The notes beneath the pieces were generated by a model, which was given only the letters and a program-made list of their open reading frames with translations, made no database searches and was not told where the DNA came from. The position numbers and the translations under genes were made by a program. From NCBI GenBank assembly GCA_018398585.1, contig JAGTTD010000016.1, forward strand, positions 382,001-446,000: a stretch of 64,000 nucleotides of DNA, in the 5' to 3' direction. The DNA comes from Simmondsia chinensis. Lineage: Eukaryota > Streptophyta > Magnoliopsida > Caryophyllales > Simmondsiaceae. How positions within the stretch are numbered: position 1 is the stretch's first letter; each line of letters begins with the position of its first letter. This document shows, one piece after another, positions 11,701-21,148 of the stretch.

Positions 11701-14700
11701 CTCGAGCTTGATGAGCTGTATCTCGGCTCATTTGCACCCTATAAAGCTCACTTATCTCTTGAAAAGGCGAGCTTTGAGTTAAGCCCGAGCTGAATGAATT
11801 TTTGGCAAGGCAAGTCTCGAGCTTGACATGCAAGCTCAACTTGCCTCATTTACATCCCTACAGATGATGATCATAGTGAGATTTCAGCATCAATATTAAT
11901 CCCTAGAGTATTAGCATCTCTAACTTGACACCCTGGTTTTGGGTTTTTCCAGGCTTCACCTTGTATTCGGTTTAATAAGGAAGGGACTTTATTGGCTGTC
12001 TCCACGAGTGACAATGGTGTTAAAATTCTAGCGAATGCTGATGGAGCTAGGATGCTAAGAATAGCAGAAAATCGCCTGTTTGATGCTTCCAGAGTTGCAG
12101 CAGCGGCTGCTGTCAAGGTATAATATATGTTGCTTATCGGGGCATTCTTTTTCGCTTTCATGGTTTATAAAGTTGTTTTGATTTTGTGCTTCCCATTGTA
12201 TTCTATTTAATGCGTCCATGAATTGCTTCTTGTTCAGCCTCCTGGAATAAGTGCATTCCCCATAGGAAATGCTGCAATAGGAGCCAGTCTTGGAGATCGG
12301 ACTGCTTCCTTGCCTACCATGGTGGCAATGGTGAGTATTTAAATCTTAGGTTTCTTGTCTTTGATTTTCTTTTAGACTTTAAAAGGAGACCCTGGTGTGA
12401 ATGGTTAGGATTTAAACCCTAGGTTTCTTCTTCTTCTTTTTTTTTTTTTTTTGTGTTTTTAAAAAGTAACCAACTCAATAAGTTTTGGTTTTTTTGGCGG
12501 GTTGGTTTATCAAAAACCAAGCACTAAAAATAGAAAATGATATCAAATAATCAGTTTATGTACTCATAAAATGAACATGATGCATTGCGTGTTCTTTTTG
12601 AATATATTTTTATGTGCATATTATGTTATTGTAATATGGGTGAAAACAGTTCGTCTAATTATTTGCAGAGTGCCGACAACCGTAGCCTGCTAGATGTGAA
12701 ACCAAAATTTCCTGAGGAGGCAGCGGACAAATCAAAGATTTGGAAACTGACTGAAATTAATGAATCATCACAGTGTCGCTCACTGAGGCTTCCTGATAGT
12801 ATATCAGCAATGAGGGTATGGAACCTACTCTACCTTTCTAGCAAATTTTCTTGTAGGCTGTAGCTCCAAATAAGGGTGTAAATGAACCAAGCTGAGCCCG
12901 AGCTTCTTGGGTTGGAGGCTTGGCTCGCCAGCATTTTGGTTGGCTCATGGAGACTTCCAGCGTAAGTTCAGTTCAATTTGGAGCTCACAAACTAGGTTCG
13001 AGCTCAACCGAGTTGCACTTGGCTTAGGCTTATTTAGCTGAATGAGTTAACTAGGCTTGGCTTGAGCTCAAAATGAGCTCAAGCATTTCGAACCCTGCAA
13101 GTTTACTCAACTTATTGACACCCCTTCTTCCAAGAATCACTAAGGTAATGCTTGCAATTTGTAAATGGGGTCTATCAATTATGGCTACTTTTTTCTTTTA
13201 CATACATAAAGAACCTACATGTGCTGCGGAAGGGAGCATCCCTCCTTAAACCTGATTAACCCCTTCCCATCATGAAGTTGGGATTCAACAATAGGTATCG
13301 GGAAATACCTTTCAGAGGCTTTACCAACTAAGCTGGCTGAACCTTCATTAGTTATGGGTACTTGGATGATGGTATAACATGTTTGAATTAATGCCCGAAT
13401 TTTTGGGTGACATGGCGTGGTCTCAGAGTATTGCAGCTTGCTTTTAGATGTCTAAACCTCGAAATATTTGTGTTTGGTCCAACATTCCAATATTGTGAAT
13501 CTGACATGCTATGAACACTCCAAATTAAAGTGCCAATAATTAAAGAATTTAGGTCCTGCATAAACTATCCGAGAGATCTGCCCAGTTCTTCCACATAACA
13601 ATTGAGGTATAACATTTGAGGGTATCTAGGGTGGAAAGGGGTTCATGTGTACGTGCGGCTTTGAGTTGACTTTAGCTGTTTCAACTTTGGCCTTGCATGT
13701 AGAATCAAATGGTAAGATATTTGGACTTGGAGCCTCATGAAATGTTAGTTATGGTGTCCGAATCCTCCTACTGGGTGCAAAGAATTTCTTGGGGCCACCC
13801 ACTAGTCCTTTAGACCCCCACGTACCCCGTTGGAGGTAGAAACTTCATAGTGTTTGTTTAATCAATCTAAAGATTAGCGGAGGTGCACATCAGTAGACCC
13901 AGACACCCTAGTTACCAAAATGAATAGCTTACCCTTAGCACTGCTACAACTCATAATTGGTTTTTATTATTATTATCTCAGGTTTCAAGGTTGATCTACA
14001 CAAATTCTGGACTTGCCATATTGGCTCTGGCATCAAATGCTGTACATAAATTATGGAAATGGCAACGAAATGACCGAACAACGCCTGGAAAGGTAGTTAA
14101 TGTTGTCTTTCTTGAGATTGTTTTTTAAATATCACTTGATTGTTTTTGTTGTTGGTAGCTTTAACTTTCAGTTAGACCTAACAATAAATTTGGAGGATTG
14201 GGTTTATATATGACACTGAATCTAGCAGATTTGGATCATTGCCGAATAATCATATTAGTTCCTCATATCCATATCTATTTACATTGGATTTAGGTTAGAT
14301 TTATATGTATCAGATCCATTTTCAAGTAACTCTGGAAATTCAAGGGAAGATTTTTTGTTGAACAATCTATTCAATTTACCAATTATTGCTTTTAAGTTAC
14401 CCAGCTTAAACACACACATATACACATATATATAGAGAGAGAGGTCATGGAGGTTGATGTAGTGAAGCTAATTGACCTCGCCTCAGGGGTGGTTGGTTTT
14501 GAAGCTCATCCCTTCTCCCCACGTAGTTCCTTCTTTAAAAGAAAGAGAAATATGTATGTGATTTACATTATACATATTATACATTGAGTTTGAAAAAAAA
14601 AAAAAAAAAAAAAAAAAGCAACACACCCTGTGCCCCAAGGGCTCCCGCCTAAGTTGGGTCTGTTTTTTTGGGGGGGGGGGGGGGTGTACGCAACCTTCTC

Positions 14701-17700
14701 ACTTCAGAGTATTACCCCTGAAGAGAGGCTGTTTCTGAGTGCCCCCAACCTGAGGGTGAGGACTTTCCAGGAGATCACCCATCCTAGTATTGCTCTCGCC
14801 TAAGCACGCTTAACTTTCGAGTTCTAATGGGATTATATATTGTGTTTGAATTCTTTGCAAATCGGAAGTAGGACAATCCATATCCAATTCGTTAAACAAT
14901 TAGGTCTTTGAATTCATATCATAGTGAATGAGGTTTTGGTTTCAAGGCCCCATACAAAAGGTCTGAAGTTCAAATCCCCATTCCAACTTATCTACTACAA
15001 AAAGAATGCAAATCATGATCAAATAATTAGATCACGTTTTTAGATCCATATCTGACTGTTTTCACGGATTTGGATTTAGTCTGATCATTTGTTATGTCTA
15101 CTTAACATTTTTCTTCCCACACCTACAGGCAACTGCAAATGTTGTGCCTCAACTATGGCAACCTTCAAGTGGAATATTGATGACAAATGATTTAAGTGAT
15201 ACAAATCCTGAGGATGCTGTATCATGCTTTGCCCTATCGAAGAATGATTCTTACGTCATGTCTGCTTCCGGGGGCAAAATCTCCCTATTCAACATGATGA
15301 CCTTTAAGGTACCTACCTTTTTTATTATCAAATTTCGTTGTTTTACTGATAGGAGGCTGAAATTCTTAGCAAATATGACACCATCAGCCATGGAATCAAA
15401 TAAAGACTATTGTGTTGCATATCAGCCATTATGCAATGAATTTTAAACATTGTTATGCATTTAGCAATTATGTAATGAAACTTTTATAATAACCTCCATA
15501 CATCCTATGTGTTATATTTATAAATATATTTAGAATCAAGGGATATAAAGTTAAGGGTTGTTTATGCTACATGTCCTTGTACTTTACATATTTTGTGAAT
15601 TTAGTTCCCGTCCAATTCAAATTGTACCAAATACAGGCCTTGGGTGAAATTGGACTTTGTTTTTTTGCTACAACATTGTAATCCCTGTTTTTTTCTGAAC
15701 TATGGAATTTTTACACGCAGTTGTCATTCATTGATTATTGCTACATCCATCGTTATTTCTTTTTCCTTTCCTCCTACCATAAAGTCTTCATTTGTTAATT
15801 CATCAGTGCTTTCTTGTGTGCAGACGATGACAACGTTCATGCCTCCACCACCTGCAGCAACTTTCTTGGCATTCCATCCTCAAGACAATAACATTATTGC
15901 TATCGGCATGGAAGACTCCTCTATCCAAATTTATAATGTTCGCATAGATGAGGTCTGCAGTTTAATTCTGGAACACGAGTGAATTCATCGTTATTTCTGG
16001 ATGTAATGCAGAGCAAATTGTTTGATATTTGAAATGCATTGTTTATTGGTAGGTCAAAACCAAGCTCAAAGGACACCAGAAGAGAATAACTGGGTTGGCC
16101 TTTTCGAATGCTCTGAACGTGCTTGTATCTTCTGGGGCTGATTCTCAGGTAATGATATTCAGAGCTTTGTGATGTAGGACAAGGGAAAGGGTAAGGGAGA
16201 AGAGAGAAAGAGAGGAGGAGAGAACTAGAGGGAAGAGAAGAAAGTGGAGAAACTTTGAGAGGGGGAGAGGGGACTTAAGAAATATGATTTTAACTCGATT
16301 TCATCTTATCGAATATGAACTAAAGAGGGCACCAACACGCCGTCACCGGATCCCATCGGAACTCCGAAGTTAAGCGTGCTTGGGCGAGAGTAGTACCAGG
16401 ATGGGTGACCTCCTAGGAAGTTCTCACCCTCAGGTTGGGGGCACTGGGAAACAGCCTCTCTTCGGGTTAACACTCTGAAGGGGGAAGGCTGCGTACCCCC
16501 CCCCCCCCCGACCCTACGTAGGCGGGAGCCCTTGAGGCACTGGGTATGTTCCTTTATGTTCCTTCATCTTATCGAATATGAGAACTTAATGAGTTTACAT
16601 AGGCATCTCAAAAGCAAAAGTAGGTAACTAGATAATCTAAAATATGGAAACTAGCCTAAATGTCAATACTTTCTAGAATACGCAAACTTTCTAAACATTC
16701 AAATCTCAAAATGGGGAAACTTCCTAAACAACAAAGAATTTTCCAAAAAACAAGAAACTTCGTTAACTTAGTAATTTTCTAAAATTTCTTCTTCAGTTTA
16801 AACGGTGTTGCATCATTTTGTCTATGAAAACTGGGGGTGTAAGTGAGCAAACTCATGAGTTAGTTTGTTGTTAGCTCAAAAGTGCTTGCTTATTTTGAGC
16901 TTGAGTGGAGTTGAGTTGCCCCGTTTTTAGCTAAGCAACTAGGCTTGGATTCAACGACTTGTAAGCCTAAATGAGCTCATCTCGAGCTAAATGATGTGTC
17001 TAGATGAGCAAAGTCCGAGCTTCAGTGAGTTAAGCATGAGCTTAGACAACCCATCTCAAACCTAACGAGCCTAAAAGATCCAAGCTCGGCTTGAAGTTTC
17101 CTAAGCCAAATTTGAGCTCAAACGAGTTAAGCTTAGCTCAAGCTTAAAACCTGTATACTTGGTAAATTTCTAGCTAATCCAAACTCATGGGCAAGCCCTG
17201 AGCTTGATAAGCTCAGGCTTGGCCCATCATTGGCCTATTTACGCCTCTTTTTAAAACTGATATTCTTGTTCATCGCCCACCAAGTCATTGTTCCATGTGC
17301 TAAAAAAAAGATGGCCTACCTTTCATCACTTTGTACGCTTCCGTTCTTTTCCTATTCATTTGTTGTTATCTCCAGAAAGAAGTTACTCTTATAGAGATTA
17401 CTTAGTCATTGAACTAATGCACTGGATCCCATTATAAAACTTACTAAAAGAAGTCTATGTTTTGTGGCAGTTGTGCGTATGGAGCATGGAAGGGTGGGAG
17501 AAATTGGCAAGTAAATCTCTGTCGATTCCAAGCGGGCGAGCAACAAGTGCACTTTCAGACACACGTGTTCAATTCCATCAAGATCAGATACATTTACTTG
17601 CAGTTCACGAGACGCAGATTGCCATTTTTGAGGCCCCTAAACTTGAATGTCTTAAGCAGGTGCCTCTTTATTTTAATTCGGTTTCACTACTTCTAGAAAC

Positions 17701-19079
17701 TATAAATAATACATTAGTATTGGTATTCTGTACCATGGAATCAAACATAGACAATTATGGTAATAAACATTCCATGATGGATTTTGCCACACACATGGAA
17801 TCAAACAAAAGCTGGTTCATGTAAAACGTGTTAAGTAACGAATTTTAGCTAGTTCTGATGCAATTAGCTATTTCGTAAAGATATAATGGCCATTATACTA
17901 TTGTATTTTGTTTACTAAAGAACATTTATAAATGCAATATATGTCAAAAATTATCAAGGGGGTATAAAACTAATGATTATATAACTATTTAAAGTTATGC
18001 AAACATATGGTTTAAAAACTTGGCGTTTGTGACACTCTGTTTCCAAGACACTATGATTGCAAAATTACTTGACTGTAAATCACTATTTAATTCCATGATC
18101 ACGAAGACTAAGCACTTTGAAAAGAATGTTCTCCTACATGATGGGTTATACACTGGCACACTCAAATCAGATACACAAGCTCAAAACCTTCATGTGAAGT
18201 CTCAAAGGCGTCCCTCTGTTCTCTTCTTTGTACAGTGGGTTGCGCCAGAAGCAAGAGGCCCAATTACACATGCGACGTACTCTTGTGATAGCCAGTCAAT
18301 ATACGTGAGCTTCGAAGATGGGAGCATCAGTGTTCTTACTGCATCAAGTCTTAGACTCCGATGTCGAATCAACCCCTGTGCCTATTTGTCTCCTAATCCC
18401 AGGTTTGAATCATTGTCCCGGATCTAATGTTCTTGAGCTCCATTTGGTTGGATGGACAACATGGTTCCGTATTTAATTGAAAGTTCCTTTTTCCTTTGAA
18501 ATTTTCTTTTACAAAACTTTGGGCGGGGTTGGGGTTCAATGCATTTGTGGTTGAGCTGTTGTGAGAAACGGTAAAACACTTACTCTCTTATCATGAGAAG
18601 TACAAGTTTTCCCATATAAAGGAAGATTTGCAAGAGGAAAACATTTTATTTCGTAATCCCATTGTCATCCTCATGTATCTCATTTCAACCTCAACTAAGC
18701 GCGAATCCCGTACAGACATATATAATCAAATTATTTTCATCTAAACAAACTCAATTTTTTATAGAAAGACTATTTCTCAAAGAAAATTTTAGACAAGAAA
18801 CATTTTCCAAAACCAACCAAATGGAGCCAGATGACTTTCATTTTCCATTAACCTATGACTAAAATCACAATGTGGTGCCACAGTATGAGGGTGTATCCAC
18901 TCTGCATCGCCGCTCATCCATCCGAACCCAACCAATTCGCACTCGGGCTCACTGACGGTGGAGTTTACGTGCTTGAGCCACTTGAATCAGACGGGCAATG
19001 GGGCACCCCTCCTGCTGAAAATGGTGCCGGACCCAGCACTGCTCCCGGTCCAGCCGGCCCAGATCCAGCCTTGAGATAA
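2767..19079 (+). CDS. TPR4: TOPLESS-related transcriptional corepressor, TPR4-like (25 exons, 1133 aa)
   Basis: A Groucho/Tup1-type nuclear corepressor that is recruited by EAR-motif repressors such as Aux/IAA and JAZ/NINJA adaptors and silences their targets. Exons: 2767-2846, 3982-4161, 4294-4407, 4486-4644, 5368-5548, 5854-5977, 6586-6698, 7223-7391, 7830-7939, 8047-8116, 8362-8435, 8889-8984, 9064-9159, 9253-9380, 11099-11333, 11953-12117, 12238-12330, 12669-12815, 13982-14092, 15129-15308, 15824-15952, 16053-16148, 17471-17659, 18236-18402, 18884-19079. They sum to 3402 nt in one open frame, and every junction is GT-AG. The N-terminus (MSSLSRELVFLILQFLDEEK) carries LisH/CTLH and the TOPLESS domain. 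R67, K71, F74 and N176 (the residue altered in Arabidopsis tpl-1) are all present. A Pro-rich linker and two WD40 propeller regions follow. The linker (VSNLPVNILPV, MDYQTADSE, VLKRPRPFG) and tail (ENGAGPS) resemble TPR4 rather than TPL/TPR1 or TPR2/3. The subgroup call rests on remembered family sequences. Confidence 0.93.
3355..3535 (+). repeat. Degenerate tRNA-type SINE copy (GGCTCAAATGG family)
   Basis: In intron 1 of TPR4. The 3' portion (GAGGTGTGCGTAAGTTGG then AATTACCAA) matches the ends of the copies at 3553-3790 and 13690-13920. Confidence 0.45.
3553..3790 (+). mobile_element. tRNA-derived SINE, family with box A TGGCTCAAATGG
   Basis: Starts with an A-box-like TTTGGCTCAAATGGTAAGG and has a CTCATGAGGTGTCAGTCCGC region where a B box is expected. 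It ends in GTGTGTAAGGTGACC...GTTACCAAAAAT. A second copy is at 13690-13920. It lies in intron 1 of TPR4. Confidence 0.55.
4816..5163. repeat. GAGCTC-rich interspersed repeat with inverted ends
   Basis: In intron 4 of TPR4. Starts TAGGGGTGTAAATGAGCC and ends GGCTGATTTGCACCCC; the ends are inverted repeats of each other. Probably a non-autonomous TIR transposon. Not coding. Confidence 0.65.
5595..5790. repeat. Short dispersed MITE-like repeat (GTATCATTTTC family)
   Basis: In intron 5 of TPR4. It has GGTATCATTTTCTA near its start, AAATGATTCC at its end, and A/T-rich TTAGTTTTTGAGAAAC motifs inside. Relatives are at 12480-12560, 19180-19590, 28300-28580 and 46650-46885. Confidence 0.5.
6120..6330. 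repeat. Short dispersed MITE-like repeat (GTTTTCC family)
   Basis: In intron 6 of TPR4. Contains GAGGTTGAAAGGACAC, GGAAAATGTTTTCC and GAGGGGAAGTCA-like motifs also seen at 29270-29510, 51645-51856 and 57615-57718. Confidence 0.5.
8165..8290 (+). repeat. Possible tRNA-like SINE remnant
   Basis: In intron 10 of TPR4. GGTCCTGGTCTAGTGGGATA resembles a tRNA A box region, and CTTGATCCCAAGTCC could be a decayed B box. No clear TSD. Confidence 0.3.
9588..9745. repeat. Left arm of a palindromic MITE (TTTAGTCC family)
   Basis: In intron 14 of TPR4. Contains CTTGTACTTTCTCAAGTG and GTCAACTTAGTCC. The complementary arm is at about 10815-10905, and the element between them is 9965-10814. Intact relative: 40193-40560. 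Confidence 0.5.
9965..10814. mobile_element. 850-bp TIR element nested in a MITE
   Basis: Begins AAGGCTTTGTTTGG followed by repeated GGAATTGGA motifs. It ends with the inverted counterpart, TGCCAAACAAAGCC. The inner part is a low-complexity array of CTCAAA/GACCCGAACT-like words with no transposase. Probably a non-autonomous DNA transposon; I could not settle the superfamily from the flanks. Confidence 0.6.
11357..11861. repeat. GAGCTC-rich interspersed repeat, possibly two nested copies
   Basis: In intron 15 of TPR4. An internal end CTCATTTGCACCC at about 11732-11745 and a terminal CTCATTTACATCCC suggest one copy inside or beside another. Confidence 0.55.
12871..13125. repeat. GAGCTC-rich interspersed repeat
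   Basis: In intron 18 of TPR4. Starts AAGGGTGTAAATGAACC and ends TTATTGACACCCC. Confidence 0.55.
13690..13920 (+). mobile_element. tRNA-derived SINE, second copy of the 3553 family
   Basis: In intron 18 of TPR4. It has AGAATCAAATGGTAAG, then a B-box-like GTGTCCGAATCCTCC and a GGGGCCACC segment, and ends ACCCTAGTTACCAAAA, as at 3553-3790. Confidence 0.55.
14595..14838 (-). mobile_element. 5S-rRNA-derived SINE, copy a
   Basis: Minus orientation, in intron 19 of TPR4. The 5' half is 5S-rRNA-like (on the plus strand GGAGATCACCCATCCTAGTA then AAGCACGCTTAACTTTCGAG). The 3' half is the LINE-shared body. The tail is T-rich on the minus strand (A run 14593-14616 on plus). TSD of 12 bp with one mismatch: 14583-14594 and 14839-14850. 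Confidence 0.88.
16319..16562 (+). mobile_element. 5S-rRNA-derived SINE, copy b
   Basis: In intron 22 of TPR4. The head has CACCGGATCCCATCGGAACT, AAGTTAAGCGTGCTTGGGCG and GGATGGGTGACCTCC, nearly identical to plant 5S rRNA. The body continues through GAAACAGCCTCTCTTCGGG to GGCGGGAGCCCTTGAGGCAC. An exact 19-bp TSD flanks it (16300-16318, 16563-16581). One of the best preserved and youngest copies. Confidence 0.93.
16832..17247. repeat. GAGCTC-rich interspersed repeat
   Basis: In intron 22 of TPR4. Starts GGGGGTGTAAGTGAGC and ends CCTATTTACGCCTC. Confidence 0.55.
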
Positions 19080-19179
19080 TGCCTTCTCTCTCCAGCTTGT
19101 CTCTTGAAGGAAGCCATCTTCACCAAAAGAAGAATATATATAAACTTGCTTGAAACGTGGCTCTTTTGTCATCATTTTT

Positions 19180-19590
19180 TGCTTTCAATTTTTAGTTTTT
19201 GAGAAACCAAAAAAATGGTCAGCGGAAATGACTTTCCTTGATTTTCATTCTTGTTTTGGGAAAAATGGAAACAAGAAAGTATCATTTCCACTAGTCGTTC
19301 TTGATTTCTCGAAGCTAAGGACTTGTTGGATCTTCTTTTTTGTTTATAGTTTTTGGTTACTAAGATTATGAAAATTAGGTTCTGAAACGATTTTTTCTTG
19401 TATTTGTTTTTCTGTTTTCAATTTTCACTTATACTAGTGAAAAGTTAAAAACAGAAAACCAAAAAGTAGAATAAATCATTTACACATCCTAGTTTTAGTT
19501 TTTCAAAATTCAAAATTGCAAAAAGAAAATCTTATACCGAAAAGGTCCTAAGAAATAGAAAATGATACCAGACAAACCCTCGCTTGCAAA
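19180..19590. repeat. MITE-like repeat (GTATCATTTTC family), downstream of TPR4
   Basis: Contains TTTTTAGTTTTTGAGAAACC at its left and AGAAAATGATACCAGAC at its right, with scattered complementary motifs. Probably two overlapping members. Confidence 0.45.
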
Positions 19591-20029
19591 TGTTCAGAAG
19601 AATTCAAGAGGTTTATCATCAGAAGATAGTCATAGAATAGGCCTAGCAGAGAGTACAAGTAGAGTATTTGATGATTAAGAGACAGAGGATGGATCGGTCT
19701 TTAGTCAAGTCGGGTCAGATCAGGATGATTAACCTGCTTTCTTTCAAATTAATTTCTGAAGTTAATCGTAAATGGTTTTCAAGGTGTTTTTTAATCTCTG
19801 TTATTTATTTATTTCTTTTTTTTGGGTTTTTTTTTTTTTTTTTTTTTTTTTGACGACTGCAGAGATTGGTAACTTAGAAATACTATTAAGAGCTTGTGGG
19901 TGTACTAGGACTAGTAAAACTGTTGAAAGAAATCCGACTCCATAGTTGTAATGGTGGCTTATTATGATTTTTGTCCATAATTTTTAATTATTGTATTAAA
20001 TTTCGTTGCTGATGAGACCTTTCTAGCGT

Positions 20030-20165
20030 TTAGGATTAGGGGCTCTTCGAAATTAACCTCTTTTAAGGATAGCATTCTATAGGGGTAAAGCTGGTAAATT
20101 TTATCCTTTCTAGATACTGCCTGGGTGGGAGTCTTTTGAGGCATTGGATTTTCTGTTGTTATTGT
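20030..20165 (+). repeat. Decayed 3' half of a 5S-SINE or LINE end
   Basis: GGGTGGGAGTCTTTTGAGGC then a TTGTTGTTATTG-like tail matches the 3' ends of the SINE family. Upstream, GGGGCTCTTCGAAATTAACC matches the body weakly. Confidence 0.55.
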
Positions 20166-20169
20166 GGCC

Positions 20170-20940
20170 GTGCTTCATTTGATCATTGTCGTAGCATATT
20201 TTTATTTTTTAAAAGAATTTTTGAAAGTTGTCATAAAGGATATTGATCAAAATTTTGTTTTTGATTTCATTTAATAGTGGGTATTACTTAAGTACTATAA
20301 GATTTGATTATTTGTTATCAAGGTATTCCACGCCATTTTATTATATTCAAACGCGTGTCTTGGAATTTAAAAATGTTATCACTTAGGCATTATGAAGATG
20401 TAATATGTTATCGATTAAGTTAACTTTTATTGGAATTAGATAGATTTTCTCAGAAAATGTTAAAAGTGAAATATCATACTTTTAAGAATACTTTTTAGTT
20501 GCTCAAAAAAAAAAGAGTACTTTTTAGAATTTAATGATTTTGTTTTTGCCCAAAAATTGTGATATATGCATGACTTATAGGTAGCTTGTTAAAATTTGGT
20601 GAATTTTTATTGTAATTTGATAAATTTATGTAGAGAACATTAATATTGTTTATAGATGTTATTTTATTTATATACTACATTAGCAATTTTTGTATAAAAT
20701 AATTCAACTTCTATAAAAAAATTTGTCCAACTCTGATATAGGCATTTACGCAATAAAATATTTAAATTTTATAGTCTCTCATTGTATATCTTAAAATAAT
20801 ATGATACGTAAGTGATAAATATTCAAATTTTAATAGTAATTTAATACATTAGAGATGCTCCTATTAAGATAGGACTTCATCTGTATGAGATGTTACCATA
20901 AAGGAAGACTGTTTTCCAAAGGTTACAGACTAAAATTTTG
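20170..20940. other. AT-rich spacer, nothing recognised
   Basis: Very AT-rich intergenic DNA upstream of the lumen-protein gene. No coding frame or clear repeat family was seen. Confidence 0.5.
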
Positions 20941-20955
20941 AATTTCATTATACTA

Positions 20956-20963
20956 TATATAAA
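20956..20963 (+). promoter_or_regulatory. Candidate TATA box of the lumen-protein gene
   Basis: TATATAAA about 190 bp upstream of the ATG at 21149. The plausibility rests only on position and sequence. Confidence 0.4.
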
Positions 20964-21148
20964 GACAATAATACCCTTCAAATTTGAAAAAATGACATCT
21001 TTATCAGATCACAAAATCCACCAAAACCTTATCCTCTTCACCCCCAAAATCCCTCAAATTTTTCCCACCAAAAAATAGTTATTCCCCAATTAAATAAATA
21101 AATAAACTCAACCCAGAAAATCAAAAATTAAAAATATAAAAAATAAAA

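Noticed and set aside
16319..16562. 5S rRNA gene or Cassandra TRIM
   Set aside because: The 5S-like part is followed by a LINE-type body and a TTG tail, with long TSDs and no LTRs. It is not a tandem 5S array unit, and Cassandra would have the 5S part inside paired LTRs with 5-bp TSDs.
17457..17824. Separate small gene in TPR4
   Set aside because: The frame is TPR4 exon 23 read through into its intron.
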